NCBI RefSeq assembly: GCF_002865645.1
Contig: NW_020194684.1
Span: 1,875,241 to 1,939,240, forward strand
Length of the DNA: 64,000 nt
Source of the DNA: Hyaloscypha bicolor E
Lineage: Eukaryota > Ascomycota > Leotiomycetes > Helotiales > Hyaloscyphaceae
Direction of reading: 5' to 3'
This document shows, piece after piece, positions 53,700-64,000 of this stretch (position 1 is the stretch's first letter; the number at the start of each line of letters is the position of its first letter). A model generated the notes under the pieces. It was not told where the DNA came from. It did no database searches and saw only the letters and a program-made list of their open reading frames with translations. Both the position numbers and the translations under genes were made by a program.

Positions 53700-56204
53700 A
53701 TGTCTGGCAGGAGCGCCTATGTGCGCAAGGAGAAGACAAAGATCAAGGATGGCGGAACATCGTCTGAAGGAAACTCCGAGAGGACAGGCACATCTATCAG
53801 TGACTTCCCGATGCCAACGCACTCTCCATATGACGCTGAGCACATGTACCCGAACAGCAGTGAGATCTCGACTATCATGTCAGTCGGCTCGGATGACCTT
53901 GCCTATGCTCGTGTACGCAAGCCCCATGTACCAGTCATCGAGGTCTCCGGCATTGAGAAGTCATCTTTCAGATCGGTGATGGACAAGAAGAGTGAGAGTT
54001 TTAGGAAAGGTCTGTCGAAGACATTTGGGGGCAAGAAGAAGAAGAATGGTGACTCGGACGGAAGACCGCAGACATCTACCACGTTTCGTCCGGAATCCCA
54101 TGAGCTTGATTCTGGCGACTACATCCCCCCTTCATTCAAGGCCCGCCAACAGCAACTCAGCGAACCAGACTATGTTCGACCAGGCCCACCGCAGACGAAA
54201 CTCCCGCCTATTCCACAAGGACCCGCTTTGAAACGATGGATTGGAGGTGGTCGACCCCCACAAGCATGGAACAAGCTTCGAAAGGATCCAGAGCTTTGGG
54301 ACCCCAATGGCGACACTCTAGTCTTCCTCGGTCCGGAGACTCGCCCGTCAGCTCGACCACCGCCTTCCTTTCGGCTGTCGTCCCATGTCCTTGAAGCTAC
54401 GGAGTCGAGACACCTTCTTTCTCTGCTCCGTGAAGGTGCTACCGATGCAAACTCCTTCGGCATGCCGCCCTCCCCTCTTAATTCTCCAGGCATGAGATCG
54501 ATTCAGCCGGCACGCCAGGGATACCAACACACACCTCCGACCTCCGATGAAGGCAACAGCAGTTATGACATGTACGACGGGCAAATATCCTATGAGATTT
54601 CCTTCCCAACGCCGACCAATAAGTCACAGACCGAAGCCATTCGTCACAATGTCACCACTCGAAATGTCTTCGCTGTTCTGTACCAAGCTTCGTTAGTTGG
54701 CCTCAATCTCTACCAGGCTTTGGATGACCTTCGTGAGCGCCTCGAGTCTTACATGCCATCGACAGACCCCATCGGGATGCTTCTTGAATACGTTGTCGGT
54801 AAAGGCTTTGACAATGTCCGAGAAAATCCGTCCATGGCTGTAGCCATGCTTGCCTGGTCCGAGAGTCCTGGTATTCGCTGGGAGCAAGGATGGAGAGAAT
54901 CATTTGTCCATTGTGCTGGGATGTACAATCGGCTTGAAGCCACGCCCGAGTACAAATACCTCACCCCGGTTACCAGGTCGCTCCTTGATGGAAAAAGCTT
55001 GGAGGTCTCGGTCCGCGTTGGGGGCTGTGAGGAACGCCTCAAGGACTTCGACTTTCTTGACCAGTGGCGACCAATGCAGGACAATTCACCTAGCCGAGCA
55101 GCCTTCCAACGATGTCAAAAGTTTCTCTTGCAGCACTATCGAAACTCCTATGAATCTTGGCCTCCGTCTGCGCCTCATGGACATGACCTGTGGCTCCACA
55201 GAAACCTGACCCAAAAGCTACAGAGTGACTTTGGTGCGCTATATGAATACTTCGTTAATCGAGACGTTATTTGGGATGGCTCGGAGGAACGAAGCGGCCG
55301 AAAGTGGAATCTTGTCAATTACGGAGACGCCTCTTTCCAAGCAGATACGGCCGATTGCCCCTTCACTGATATCCTTGTTGCTTTCGACAATCTTCACAAG
55401 TACCCACACATCCCTTGCCCCTATCCGCTTGTTCCCGACACGTTACCGCAGAGATCCGATTCGAAGGAGAATCTTCTCAAGATGAAGAAATCGGCCGCAA
55501 AGCCCCAGGAAGACAAGATGGCAGAGCGGAAGGCGGCATTGGCTTACACCGAATCAACCAATATCTACATCTTGGGATCAGATTTCGTCAGCAACGACCT
55601 GGTAGATGCGTTCATTAAATTTGAAAAGGGTGATAGAGCCGGTGATACTGATCCGTACGCTGCTCGACGAGGCCGATGGGTTCTGATCTATTTCATCCTG
55701 CAAACCTTGGCGTCTATCTCCGTCGATACGCCGCACATACGCTACGTCAATGACGTTTCCTACCACATGAGCCCTAAGCTTCGTGGCACTCCCCCTTGGC
55801 TCGCAATGGGAACTAACCAGGACATCGATGAGGCAAGCCACGTCCGTAGCCACTGCTGGACCATCCGTTCAACTTGGCCACAACATCACACTCCTCCCCT
55901 TATCATGGGCACGACCCGCCGAAATGCTCACCATTCACACTCTGTTCGATCTGCTGCCCCATCGGTGGCTTCTAGCGATGCTGAGGGCTCGGTCCGTTCT
56001 CCAACCATGAGCTCTGCGACCGCTTCAATCACGGGCAAATCGAGACGTAGCCATCGGAAGGACATTACCGAGCACCAGCTCCCTCCATACACTGGTTTCT
56101 CCTCTCACAATGTTGACGAGTGGCCAATCAAGGAGGAAGACTTCTCTCGCAATAGACCCCAAAAGGAATTCCTCATCAAAGATTTCGATGATTACCAATT
56201 CTAA
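53700..56204 (+). CDS. Conserved fungal protein of unknown function (834 aa, DUF8004-like)
   Basis: Single long exon. Residues 1 to about 140 are disordered, with Ser-rich and Lys-rich runs (KKSESFRKGLSKTFGGKKKK). About 150-290 is Pro-rich, with one ordered piece (ALKRWIGGGRPPQAWNKLRK, then ELWDPNGDTLVFL). The main folded region is about 300-700: YQASLVGLNLYQALDDLRER, AVAMLAWSESPGIRWEQGW, LEVSVRVGGCEERLKDFDFL, FNNLHKYP-like DNLHKYPHIPCPYP, and RGRWVLIYFILQTLASISVD. The last about 120 residues are Ser/Arg-rich. I believe it belongs to the fungal DUF8004 family, but that name is from memory and unverified. No catalytic motif or membrane segment seen. The long spliced leader suggests translational or signal-dependent control. 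Confidence 0.75.
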   Translation: MSGRSAYVRKEKTKIKDGGTSSEGNSERTGTSISDFPMPTHSPYDAEHMYPNSSEISTIMSVGSDDLAYARVRKPHVPVIEVSGIEKSSFRSVMDKKSESFRKGLSKTFGGKKKKNGDSDGRPQTSTTFRPESHELDSGDYIPPSFKARQQQLSEPDYVRPGPPQTKLPPIPQGPALKRWIGGGRPPQAWNKLRKDPELWDPNGDTLVFLGPETRPSARPPPSFRLSSHVLEATESRHLLSLLREGATDANSFGMPPSPLNSPGMRSIQPARQGYQHTPPTSDEGNSSYDMYDGQISYEISFPTPTNKSQTEAIRHNVTTRNVFAVLYQASLVGLNLYQALDDLRERLESYMPSTDPIGMLLEYVVGKGFDNVRENPSMAVAMLAWSESPGIRWEQGWRESFVHCAGMYNRLEATPEYKYLTPVTRSLLDGKSLEVSVRVGGCEERLKDFDFLDQWRPMQDNSPSRAAFQRCQKFLLQHYRNSYESWPPSAPHGHDLWLHRNLTQKLQSDFGALYEYFVNRDVIWDGSEERSGRKWNLVNYGDASFQADTADCPFTDILVAFDNLHKYPHIPCPYPLVPDTLPQRSDSKENLLKMKKSAAKPQEDKMAERKAALAYTESTNIYILGSDFVSNDLVDAFIKFEKGDRAGDTDPYAARRGRWVLIYFILQTLASISVDTPHIRYVNDVSYHMSPKLRGTPPWLAMGTNQDIDEASHVRSHCWTIRSTWPQHHTPPLIMGTTRRNAHHSHSVRSAAPSVASSDAEGSVRSPTMSSATASITGKSRRSHRKDITEHQLPPYTGFSSHNVDEWPIKEEDFSRNRPQKEFLIKDFDDYQF

Positions 56205-56677
56205 AGGAGGGGAGCTTTGGAGGGAATTTTTCTAAATGAGATCCTGGGAGGCATGTTTGTTTCTGATTCAATACCCATGGCTTGCTTATGGATTGCCCTT
56301 TGTCTTTTCATTTTCGGTTGACATGGTATAAGATTTCACGGAATGAATGGGGATGCATATCAGGGGAATGGTGATGAAGAATGGATGCATACTACTAATG
56401 ATATGGTGGACGAAATGGCCGGGGTGGAATAGATGGAGTTGGGTCTGCTATTTGCATGGGATTGTTTCCTGTCAATGAACGCACACACTTCTACTGTTCT
56501 GAGCGTAATTAGCGTTCGACTCCTGGCCTTAAGTCACAATAATGAAAATAAACTTGTAAAACAATTGCTTGGTCTGACGGTGAAGTCTCTCATCCAACCC
56601 CTGACATGAAGCGGCCGCATATTTTTGTGGAGCTCCAGAAAAGTGCAACCCCGCCAAATTTTCTCCTCCAAATAACA

Positions 56678-58414
56678 ATGACCGACTCGATTCAACTGAT
56701 AGCCCCTCCTGTGCTCTCCACGCCCGAGGCACATATTTTCGAAGATCCTACGCCTGCTTCTACCGCCCAAAACACTCCTCGGCCGACAGACGACGAATTA
56801 TGGGAGATTTATGAGATCGCGCGGACGGCGCGGGAAGTTAGAGATGGAGGGTATAAGAGAGTCGCGTTACAGTTCCCGGACGGCATGCTGAGAGATTCAC
56901 CGAGGGTATTTGAGGCGCTAGAGGAGGAGCTGAAGAGGTCGCCTGCTACCGTTGCTCCGGCGGGGAAAGTAAGGCAGGAAGATGAGTTGGTAACGAGTTT
57001 CACCCACCTGTCAACGTCTTCGGCCAGGACTGAACAAGCTCGGGAGAATGGAATAGAGAAAGGAAGGGATGGCACAGCTGAGCGAGTCAGATTTTATATC
57101 TTGGCAGATACATCCTACGGATCCTGCTGCGTGGACGAAATCGCCGCCGAGCATGTCGAGGCAGATGTGGTCGTTCATTACGGACGGTCATGTCTCTCCC
57201 CCACTGCACGATTACCAGTTATCTACGTCTTCACCAGCCATCCTCTAGACATTCCAGACGCTGTTCAAGCCTTCGAATCCACTTTCTCCTCCAAAGAAGA
57301 GAAAGTCGTCCTTATGGCAGACATAACATACAACACGCACATCCCGACTTTACACACCTCCCTCCTCTCAGCAGGCTACACAAGACTCCTCACACCACCA
57401 ATAATCCACGACCCTTCATCCCAAATCCCGAATCGAGAACTGGATACCTCAATAGACCTAAAAGAATACTCATTATTCCACATCTCCGACCCACCACAAG
57501 CATTACTCCTTACACTCTCCTCGCGAGTCAGGGAAATGTTCATCTACCCCACCAGCTCCCCAGCTCCATCCTCAACCTCCACTCAAAAGACCATCCAAGC
57601 AAACACCGCAATGACGCTTCGCCGCCGCTACGCCCTCTTAACCCGCCTCTCCACCTGCCCCGTCTTCGGGATCCTTATCAACACCCTCTCGGTCGCCAAC
57701 TACCTATCCACCATCACCTCGATCCGCTCGCTCATCACCCGATCCGGGAAAAAGTCCTACACCTTCGTCGTAGGGAAGGTGAACGCGGCCAAGATTGCTA
57801 ACTTCAGCGAGATTGGGGGATGGGTTGTTGTTGGGTGTTGGGAGAGTAGTCTGATTGAGGGAAGTGAGTTTTTCAGGCCGGTGATCACGCCGTTTGAGTT
57901 GGGGCTGTGCCTGCAGGGGGATGGGGAGAGGGTTTGGGATGGGAGCTGGAGGGGCGATTTTGGCGGTGTGGAGGAGATGGTTGGTGCTTCTTCTAGCAAA
58001 GTTGGAGTGGACGAAGAGGAGATGAAGGGAGCGGAAAGAGGGGATGGGGTTGAGGACGAGGATTCAGAAGAAGAATCCGCGCCCCCTGAATTCGATCTCC
58101 GGACCGGCCGCTACGTCTCTCATTCCCGACCGATGCGTACCACCTCTTCTTTGACCTCTCCTCCTGCCTCGCAGGGCCCAGGTCAATCAGGAGGCAGCAC
58201 AGAAGCGTCGAAAGTCCTGACGAGGAGGGCGAAAGGGGATCTGGTAACTGTAAACGGAACGGTGAGTCCCGGTGCCGAGTACCTGCGGAATCAGAGGACG
58301 TGGCAAGGCCTAGGTAGTGATTTTGCAGAGACGGAGGCAAGTCAGGAGATTGAGGAGGGGAGGAGCGGTGTTGCGAGGGGGTATACTGTCGGTGGGGATG
58401 GAGAAAGGAGGTGA
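56678..58414 (+). CDS. DPH2: Diphthamide biosynthesis protein 2
   Basis: Partner of Dph1 in the first step of diphthamide formation on elongation factor 2 (transfer of the 3-amino-3-carboxypropyl group from SAM). Single exon, 578 residues from the ATG at 56678 (ACA-ATG-A context). An in-frame ATG at 56606 would add 24 residues that look like leader. Domain 1: YKRVALQFPDGMLRDSPRVF, then FYILADTSYGSCCVDEIAAE with the Cys pair, VVVHYGRSCLSP with a third Cys. Domains 2-3: MADITYNTHIPTLH, SVANYLSTITSIRSLI, VVGKVNAAKIANFSEIGGWV, GCWESSLIEGSEFFRPVITP. The C-terminus is acidic then disordered (RTGRYVSH, NQRTWQGL), as in fungal Dph2. Confidence 0.95.
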   Translation: MTDSIQLIAPPVLSTPEAHIFEDPTPASTAQNTPRPTDDELWEIYEIARTAREVRDGGYKRVALQFPDGMLRDSPRVFEALEEELKRSPATVAPAGKVRQEDELVTSFTHLSTSSARTEQARENGIEKGRDGTAERVRFYILADTSYGSCCVDEIAAEHVEADVVVHYGRSCLSPTARLPVIYVFTSHPLDIPDAVQAFESTFSSKEEKVVLMADITYNTHIPTLHTSLLSAGYTRLLTPPIIHDPSSQIPNRELDTSIDLKEYSLFHISDPPQALLLTLSSRVREMFIYPTSSPAPSSTSTQKTIQANTAMTLRRRYALLTRLSTCPVFGILINTLSVANYLSTITSIRSLITRSGKKSYTFVVGKVNAAKIANFSEIGGWVVVGCWESSLIEGSEFFRPVITPFELGLCLQGDGERVWDGSWRGDFGGVEEMVGASSSKVGVDEEEMKGAERGDGVEDEDSEEESAPPEFDLRTGRYVSHSRPMRTTSSLTSPPASQGPGQSGGSTEASKVLTRRAKGDLVTVNGTVSPGAEYLRNQRTWQGLGSDFAETEASQEIEEGRSGVARGYTVGGDGERR

Positions 58415-59041
58415 ACTCTCCGTTAAACAAACAAAATGAAAACATCATCCCAACTTCAAGCACATTGACGATGAGAAGTAGGCCCCTGACACTTTGATGA
58501 TGGATTTGAAGTGAGACTCTAACTGTATACTTGTTTATCTCAGAGACTGCAAGTGAGTTCGCTGCAACCCATACCCAGGGAGGGGGCTGGTGAGACTGTC
58601 TTTTTATTTGCATCTTGGTTTGTACAATCTACAGGTATGACGATGTTCCTCGGGACACATACATACATCTATTGAGCTGGGATTTTGTATATAATACTTC
58701 TATTGACGATCGATGCTGAGCCTATATTCTCTTTCTATCTCCAAGTCCTGCGAGTCTGGGATTGCGTCGATGGAAAGAGTTTCACTTGTGTTAATGAGGA
58801 TTTGGCACTCGAGAAGAGAGAAGTAGGAACTCTGTCAAATATCCATTACTATATACAATAAACTAACTCGATACAGCTAGAAGGTCTAACTATCAAAGCA
58901 AAACCCCAAGGTATCAATCAAATCGTATCATCAAGATGCATAGTGTTGTCGGCCGTAGACTCCGTTTCTCATCATGCTCCATCCATATCTCTCACCTCTC
59001 TTCTTCGTCTCCACTCTCTCCACCCAAACTTCCCATCTTGC
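58415..59041. other. Convergent intergenic region
   Basis: 3' flanks of DPH2 and of the MARVEL gene; nothing coding recognised. Confidence 0.5.
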
Positions 59042-59732
59042 TTATACGTATGCGTGTCTCCTGGTGCCAGAGTGCGAGCTCCTGTGGCTCCTGTGGCTCC
59101 CACTCCTCCGGTGACCGTGTCTTGAATAGTGGGATTCCGATCGGACATAGGTCTCCTTCCTCGCCTCCTTCGAGTTCCCATGGAAGAAAGCCAGCATACT
59201 CGTAATAAAAAAGAAAATGCAGTTCATGATCCCGAACGCGAAGCTGGCCTTCAGCATGCTGCACTGCTTGTTCGCCGTGAAATGCAGGGAATCGAAGGTC
59301 AGGCTGCCGATGCCGAAGTTGATCTGGTAGGGCGCGCTGGTGGTGATGGTGGAGCAGTTTTCGCCTGAGATGCCGCGCAGTTCGTACACGCCGGCGATGA
59401 ACGCGCCGACGAAGCAGATGTCGATGAAGGATACGAAGCGCGCGTTGTGCTTCGAGCGGTGGTAGGTGAAGAGGGTTGCGATTGCCCAGGCGGCGCCGAG
59501 GACACTGACGATGAAGAGGACGAGGATGTAGTTTGGTGTTAGGGCGTTGTTGCTGGCGTAGATGTGTACGAAGTATGCGAGCATGCCGAGGGTGGGGATC
59601 TGGGGGAGGATGTTAGTTGATGTTGTCGAGGCTGGGTTGATGGAGATGGTAGGGCCGTGAGAGTGCGGAGGAACTTACCAAGGTGATGATCTCCATGAAG
59701 CGCCAAAAGGCGAAGAAGATTCCGAAGAGCAT
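59042..59732 (-). CDS. MARVEL-domain four-TM membrane protein
   Basis: Exons (minus) 59732-59679 and 59599-59042, in phase, 203 residues. TM1 spans the intron (MLFGIFFAFWRFMEIITL, then IPTLGMLAYFVHIYA). TM2 is YILVLFIVSVLGAAWAIATL; TM3 is FVSFIDICFVGAFIAGVYEL; a Cys-containing loop (GENCSTIT, NKQCSML) precedes TM4 (FAFGIMNCIFFFITSMLAFF). The cytosolic tail is His/Arg/Ser-rich (HRRSGSHRSHRSSHS). This is the layout of fungal MARVEL proteins related to Nce102-like membrane organisers. Substrate or partner unknown. Confidence 0.85.
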
Positions 59733-60983
59733 CTTGACGATTTATTTGCTTGTGCGGAAAGCGGTTGGGAGTTGTTGATGAAGGCGCGACGAGGCTGGAT
59801 CGAGGGGAGGTCGACGATGATGCGGCGCCGATAAGGTCTGATTGCGCTCGAGGCTGTCCAAAGGCTGTTTCAAAGGGCAAGGAGCAGACTGGAAGGGGTC
59901 CAAGGTATTATATCGGGGTCTTCTACCGAACCTTGCCAAGACACTTGGATCGCAGTGCGCTGCCTTGAAGTTGTTTGTACTGTCTGCTCTGGAGCTGGGA
60001 TGGTTCCTGTTTCTGTGAGCTGACAAGGCTCTTTGCGAGAGGTTGGGGATGACGTCGATGAGGGCCGGGTTCTAGGACGTGGGATGGAGATGCGATTTGA
60101 TGGCAGCGGAGGGAGCTCGCGATGAGAAAGGGAATGATCGACAAGCAGAAGAGGGGGAGAGAAGAGGGACGAGGGCGTGGGAGATCTCACGGGTGGCTTC
60201 TGCAGCAGACGCACTCACGTCGGGCCTGCAGGATCATGATGCTTTTATCAAGCACTCGGCGTGCAGCGAAATGGAGGGGTTGGGTGCAGCAGCAGCGCGG
60301 GCGGGTGGAGTGAAGCGGGTGAGGTGTGAGGCGTGAGGTGTGAGGTGTGAAGCAGAAAAGGTGGTGGTTGGCGCAATTTCCGGGCTGTGCGACTACGGTA
60401 GCCGGTTCAGCGGGCGGCGCGGGTGGGAGTGGGAGTGGGGCCTGCAACGTGACACCATCGCGACCAGCAAACTCTCCGACTCTTGTTCTTGTGGGCACTG
60501 GCCAGCCTCGAGATCAAGAATCACACGAACCCACCGTTTCGTCTCTTGCTTGCTTCCGACGGAGAATTGTCTCGAACCACACTGCCGTCCGAGACAACAC
60601 GTCGGCAGACACAGAGGCCTCTGGGCCTATGTTTCGAGCGTCTGTGTGCCCCGAAGACCGTTGAAGCTCCTCCTCATTCGCACTGTCAAGGGAACTCACA
60701 GCCTCACAGCCAAAGGCGCTTTCACGTGATGTGCAAAGCTCGCTCACTCCCTCTCTTTTTCCGCCATGCAGTAGGCCCGGAAGGCTGAAGGCGGGGGGGC
60801 TGCATCAAATGGAGCTGCCAATCATTCTCTGGGGAAGCAGCGGACCGCTGCAGGGCTGAGTCACTAAACTCGAGGCCGTCCTTCAAAAGGCCGTCAACTT
60901 GCATTTCCCTCAACGGTACAAGAAGACCTCCTCCGTCACGTCTCATTCAAGTTCTGCACGTCGGCAAGATCTGCTGTTCTACG
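59733..60983. other. Divergent intergenic region
   Basis: Promoter side of both the MARVEL gene and the next 2EXR gene. Has GTGAGGTGTGAGG-type short repeats near 60320-60350. No gene supported. Confidence 0.5.
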
Positions 60984-61832
60984 ATGACTTCACGATACTT
61001 CCATACTCGTCATAAATACCCTCCCCCAACGATCAAAACAACATTCCCCTTCACCTCCTCCCGAAAGTTCACCAATTTCTCGAAACTACCTACAGAATTG
61101 CGCCTGAAGATATGGCGACATTGCTTTCCCAAACCCCGCGCGATCGTCATTTATACAAAGCACCTTGGCTGGGACGATAGCGGCCGAAGAGTCCACCGCT
61201 ACGATTCTTCCAAGCTTCACCCGACCATTCTAGCAGTGAACCGCGAGTCCCGGAATGAAGCCCTCAACTTCTACATCATGATCCATGGCCCCAACAGCTT
61301 TTGTGTGGCCTTCGACAACGACAGGGACACAATTTATAGCATGACGCCACCATCTGAATGGATACACGGTGATCTGAGCCTCAAGCTCTTCGAGGAGCCT
61401 ATGTTCGAGTGTTTAGCCATAGGAAGAGGACAGGATGCCGTTTTCCACAACGACGTGCGAATCAAGTCCCTCGCAGTTAACGAAGCAGACCTGAAGAATT
61501 CGGGCATGGCAAGGCAATACCTCGAATTAGATGAGCTAATTATCGTCCTCCCGTCATCGCTCGGATTCCGACGGTCAGATATTGGAGGAGGCGCCCAAGT
61601 TCCACCACTGATTCTGGGAAGTCCACCGCACCTGGAAAGAGGAGAAGCGCAACAGAAGATTTTGAGAGAAATGGAGAAGTGTGTAAAGAGGGAATTGAAG
61701 GAGGAAGAGAATAAGGGGAAGGAAATAAAGCTGCCAGTTATCAAGGTTGTCCAGTGGGGGACTCTAAGGACAGAAGAGGACTTCTTTTGCGTTCATGTTA
61801 CGCCCTTAAGCTTGAGGAAAGACCATCTTTAG
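60984..61832 (+). CDS. 2EXR-domain protein (separate subfamily)
   Basis: Single exon, 282 residues. After a short basic, Pro-rich start comes the 2EXR domain: RKFTNFSKLPTELRLKIWRH, PRAIVIYTK, ILAVNRESRNEALNFY, then DTIYSM. Downstream: VRIKSLAVNEADL, YLELDELIIVLP, and a Lys/Glu-rich helix (MEKCVKRELKEEENKGKE) before the end. Clearly related in the domain to the 40-45 kb cluster but too diverged to be a recent duplicate. Function unknown. Confidence 0.8.
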   Translation: MTSRYFHTRHKYPPPTIKTTFPFTSSRKFTNFSKLPTELRLKIWRHCFPKPRAIVIYTKHLGWDDSGRRVHRYDSSKLHPTILAVNRESRNEALNFYIMIHGPNSFCVAFDNDRDTIYSMTPPSEWIHGDLSLKLFEEPMFECLAIGRGQDAVFHNDVRIKSLAVNEADLKNSGMARQYLELDELIIVLPSSLGFRRSDIGGGAQVPPLILGSPPHLERGEAQQKILREMEKCVKRELKEEENKGKEIKLPVIKVVQWGTLRTEEDFFCVHVTPLSLRKDHL

Positions 61833-62156
61833 GGGTGCTGACGAGGTGAAACAGGAGCAGGGTCCACGAGTACATGGTTTCTCTGGATTCAACAATGGAA
61901 AGCACAAGGAGAACTAGGCCAGAACGGCCCACCGAGCAGAATAATGGGACTCTGGTACCGGGAAGAGCAGGTTGGTCTATGGAGTAGTCCTCAAACTTGC
62001 GAAAAGCAACCATCTTTGCTCCCTTCTCTTTTCCCCCCTTTCTCCTTACAGAAGTCTAGTTGCTCTTCTTGCTCGCCTCCATATATTCAAAAGAACCCAA
62101 TAAATTGGAATGTCAACTTATCGGGCAAGCTTGCAATTCAAGTATCAAGTAAAAGT

Positions 62157-62557
62157 TTAACAGTGACTCCAATGCCCAATGTAAAGTTCGTTTCCACAAG
62201 TTTCGCAAAGAGAAGTGTCCACCATTTGCTCTCGAAGGCAATTTTTTCCACCTCGCACGTGAGCTGCTTGCCGAGTTTTCACTTTCTGGTTGTGGCAATA
62301 TTGTGCAATCTTCTTGAGTTCGATAGTGATTGTTTCACGTTTCGGTAGTTGTTGACGAATCCAATAGCGACCTTGTTCTGGGTAGCAACCGGCCAAACCC
62401 TGCTTTTGCCTGAACAGTGGCTTTTCAAAATACTCCGTATATTATTGACCCCCGCTTCATGCTGCTCATGCTGGTCAATACGTTCCTGGTCGTTCATCAA
62501 TCTTTGGCATCTCCGGCTAGTGCACACTCGAGAGCACTTTAGGATATCGGCAACCAA
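62157..62557 (-). pseudogene. Small Cys-containing protein, apparently frameshifted
   Basis: A first frame from 62557 (KCSRVCTSRRCQRLMNDQER, then IDQHEQHEAG) and a second frame ending at 62157 (EKPLFRQKQGLAGCYPEQGR, YWIRQQLPKRETITIELKKI, CETCGNELYIGHW) read as one coherent protein if joined near 62440, where the frame shifts and I see no intron signals. Either a decayed gene or a sequencing error. Family not recognised. Confidence 0.35.
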
Positions 62558-63093
62558 GAGATGACCCCTTCGGAGGCATGGCTTGTGATATAGAAAAATT
62601 AGATTGGAGTTACGAGATAAGACATTGAGAATTATCTATATCATTCAGGCCAAGAAGAGTTACGCGAGTATCGGTCAAATTATATGTCACAAAGCTAACC
62701 AAGCTGTCGATCGTGACTTATACCAAGAGTCTCCCTTCAATTATCTTTCAGTCCTGGTATTATTAAAGCTCCAATCATTCGAAAATCGGCAGGGTTTCTG
62801 CAGACAAAATGAGGGCGTCAGTCTACTGCACGGCATTTGAGCTGCCGGCAGGGTTCGTCGGGCAAATATCATGGTCCATTTCGTGGTCTTGTGCAGTTCA
62901 GATAGGGGAATTTTCTATCTCGACCCGCTCGCCACCTTGACTCTGCTTGAGTCCCCTCTTCCTTCTCCATAAAAAATGGCTACCTCGTGTTGATTCTCGT
63001 TTTCTTGGATATTTCTGTCATGCTCACCTGAATCTAATTCCATTTTGTCCCTAGCAAGCACCTCCAAGTTTGCGCCGCAAGAAGTAGACCAAG
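62558..63093. other. Promoter region of the aspartic protease
   Basis: No gene seen; a CTTCTCCATAAAAAATGG stretch near 62960-62977 could hold a weak TATA-like element, followed by a leader of about 120 nt. Confidence 0.4.
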
Positions 63094-64000
63094 ATGAAGG
63101 CCCCTACAGTATCTGCAATTCTCGCAGTAGCAACTCTGAGGTCTTGCGCACTTGCCATAATCACGCTCCCCATGGCCAGAATTCCTCAAGACAGTTCACA
63201 GCTCAGACGACGAGATTCAATCACCGAAATTCTTGGCAACAATGAAACTGGGGGGTGGTACACAGCGGAGGCTTCTGTAGGCACTCCTGCACAAAAGATC
63301 ACTTTCCAGATCGATACAGGAAGTAGTGATGATTGGGCATTATCTTCCACTGCGGATTTATGTACCGATGCTGCGCTCCAAAGACAACTACGGGGTAGAT
63401 GTGTATCTCCTTGTGAGTCGATAAAAAGAATTCCATTTTGCATTATACTAATATCTTCGCTAGTCGAAGCAAAGAAATCTTCTACTTTCAAAGTCTCTCA
63501 TAAGAATGGATTCAGCATACAATATGTGGATAAAGAGGGGTCATCTGGCGACTATATTCAAGACAATTTTGCAATGGGCGGGGCTACTATTAAGGGCTCG
63601 AAATGGGAATTGCTTACAACACTACTGTAAGTATTGGGAGAAATCTCCAAATTCTGAACACGCACAAAGAAAAAATACTTTGAGACGCTGTTCTAGTTCC
63701 CCCGAAACCTTTATGGGGCAGCCTCTAACTCCCTCGTAGGTTCCAATGGTGTCATGGGCATTGGATATAACTTCTCTGAAGCTTCCAACGGCGCCACCGC
63801 ATCATCCTTTATATACCCAAGCATCATCAATTCAATGGTCAACCAGGGCTTGATCAACTCCAGGGGATACAGTCTCTACCTGGATGATCTTCAAGAAGCC
63901 ACCGGATCCATCATCTTCGGAGGACTCGACTCGGACAAATACTACGGAAACCTAGCCCAGCTTCCCATCATCCCCGGTACTCTCCTCAACGGATCCAAAA
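63094..64000 (+). CDS. Pepsin-like aspartic protease, A1 family (3' partial, apparent frameshift)
   Basis: Secreted or GPI-anchored (yapsin/OPSB-like) endopeptidase. Exons 63094-63412, 63464-63626, and 63697 to the window end. Signal peptide MKAPTVSAILAVATLRSCALA, propeptide with a basic RRR site, first catalytic Asp in FQIDTGSSDDW, flap region FSIQYVDKEGSSGDYIQDNF, then NGVMGIGYNFSEAS and GSIIFGGLDSDKYYGNLAQL. The second catalytic Asp lies beyond the window. Between ATIKG and MGIAYNTT (around 63593-63600) the frame is off by one: one missing base in the GGG run would explain it. Without this the donor at 63627 and acceptor at 63696 are out of phase. Genuine mutation or a base-call error. Confidence 0.85.

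Noticed and set aside
56606..56677. Upstream in-frame ATG for DPH2
   Set aside because: The added 24 residues have no family similarity and the second ATG has the better context.
59992..60800. Short frames between the MARVEL gene and the next 2EXR gene
   Set aside because: No motif; includes short tandem GTGAGG words; consistent with promoter DNA.

Overview
The window is nuclear DNA of a filamentous ascomycete (Pezizomycotina). Genes carry short GT...AG introns with CTAAC-like branch points, core fungal genes stand alone rather than in operons, and fungus-restricted families are present (NACHT-ankyrin NLRs, 2EXR proteins, XanA-type xanthine dioxygenase). The number of 2EXR copies hints at Leotiomycetes/Helotiales, but that is an inference. 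I saw no tRNA, rRNA, CRISPR or prokaryotic operon features. Exon coordinates below come from reading splice sites and checking phase by hand; no transcript data were available.

Layout. 1-4 kb: the 3' part of an NLR-type STAND gene (lipase-like N domain, NACHT, ankyrin repeats with near-identical 99-bp units, C-terminal ZZ finger). 5.3-8.4 kb: a minus-strand multi-exon gene with a PD-(D/E)XK-like motif and a PHD finger. 8.7-9.0 kb: a small element bounded by long inverted repeats (MITE-like). 10.8-27.6 kb is housekeeping: a small Ser-rich protein, mitochondrial aspartyl-tRNA synthetase, an AP180/ANTH clathrin adaptor, TFB3 and NudC (divergent), the OST subunit SWP1, xanthine dioxygenase XanA and a patatin-type triacylglycerol lipase.

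28.1-31.9 kb holds what I consider the most interesting block: six diverged copies of a small Cys-rich protein starting Met-Cys and sharing a C-x-[CH] ... C ... C-x2-C layout. Downstream lie a secreted or vacuolar M28 aminopeptidase (31.9-33.6 kb), a hybrid histidine kinase (35.3-37.8 kb), a decayed MFS transporter (39.0-39.9 kb), and a cluster of four 2EXR genes (40.3-45.5 kb), two intact and two broken. 45.5-48.1 kb is gene-poor with an AT-rich island. Then come a fungal anhydro-N-acetylmuramic acid kinase homologue, a 3.9-kb region that looks like a long promoter/leader for an 834-aa conserved fungal protein, DPH2, a MARVEL-type membrane protein, a fifth 2EXR gene, a probably broken small ORF, and the 5' part of a pepsin-like aspartic protease that runs off the window and carries an apparent 1-nt frameshift.

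Functionally, a conserved core (translation, transcription/CAK, glycosylation, endocytosis, purine catabolism, diphthamide) is interspersed with fast-evolving accessory blocks (NLR, Cys-rich cluster, 2EXR cluster), where duplications, pseudogenes and repeats concentrate.
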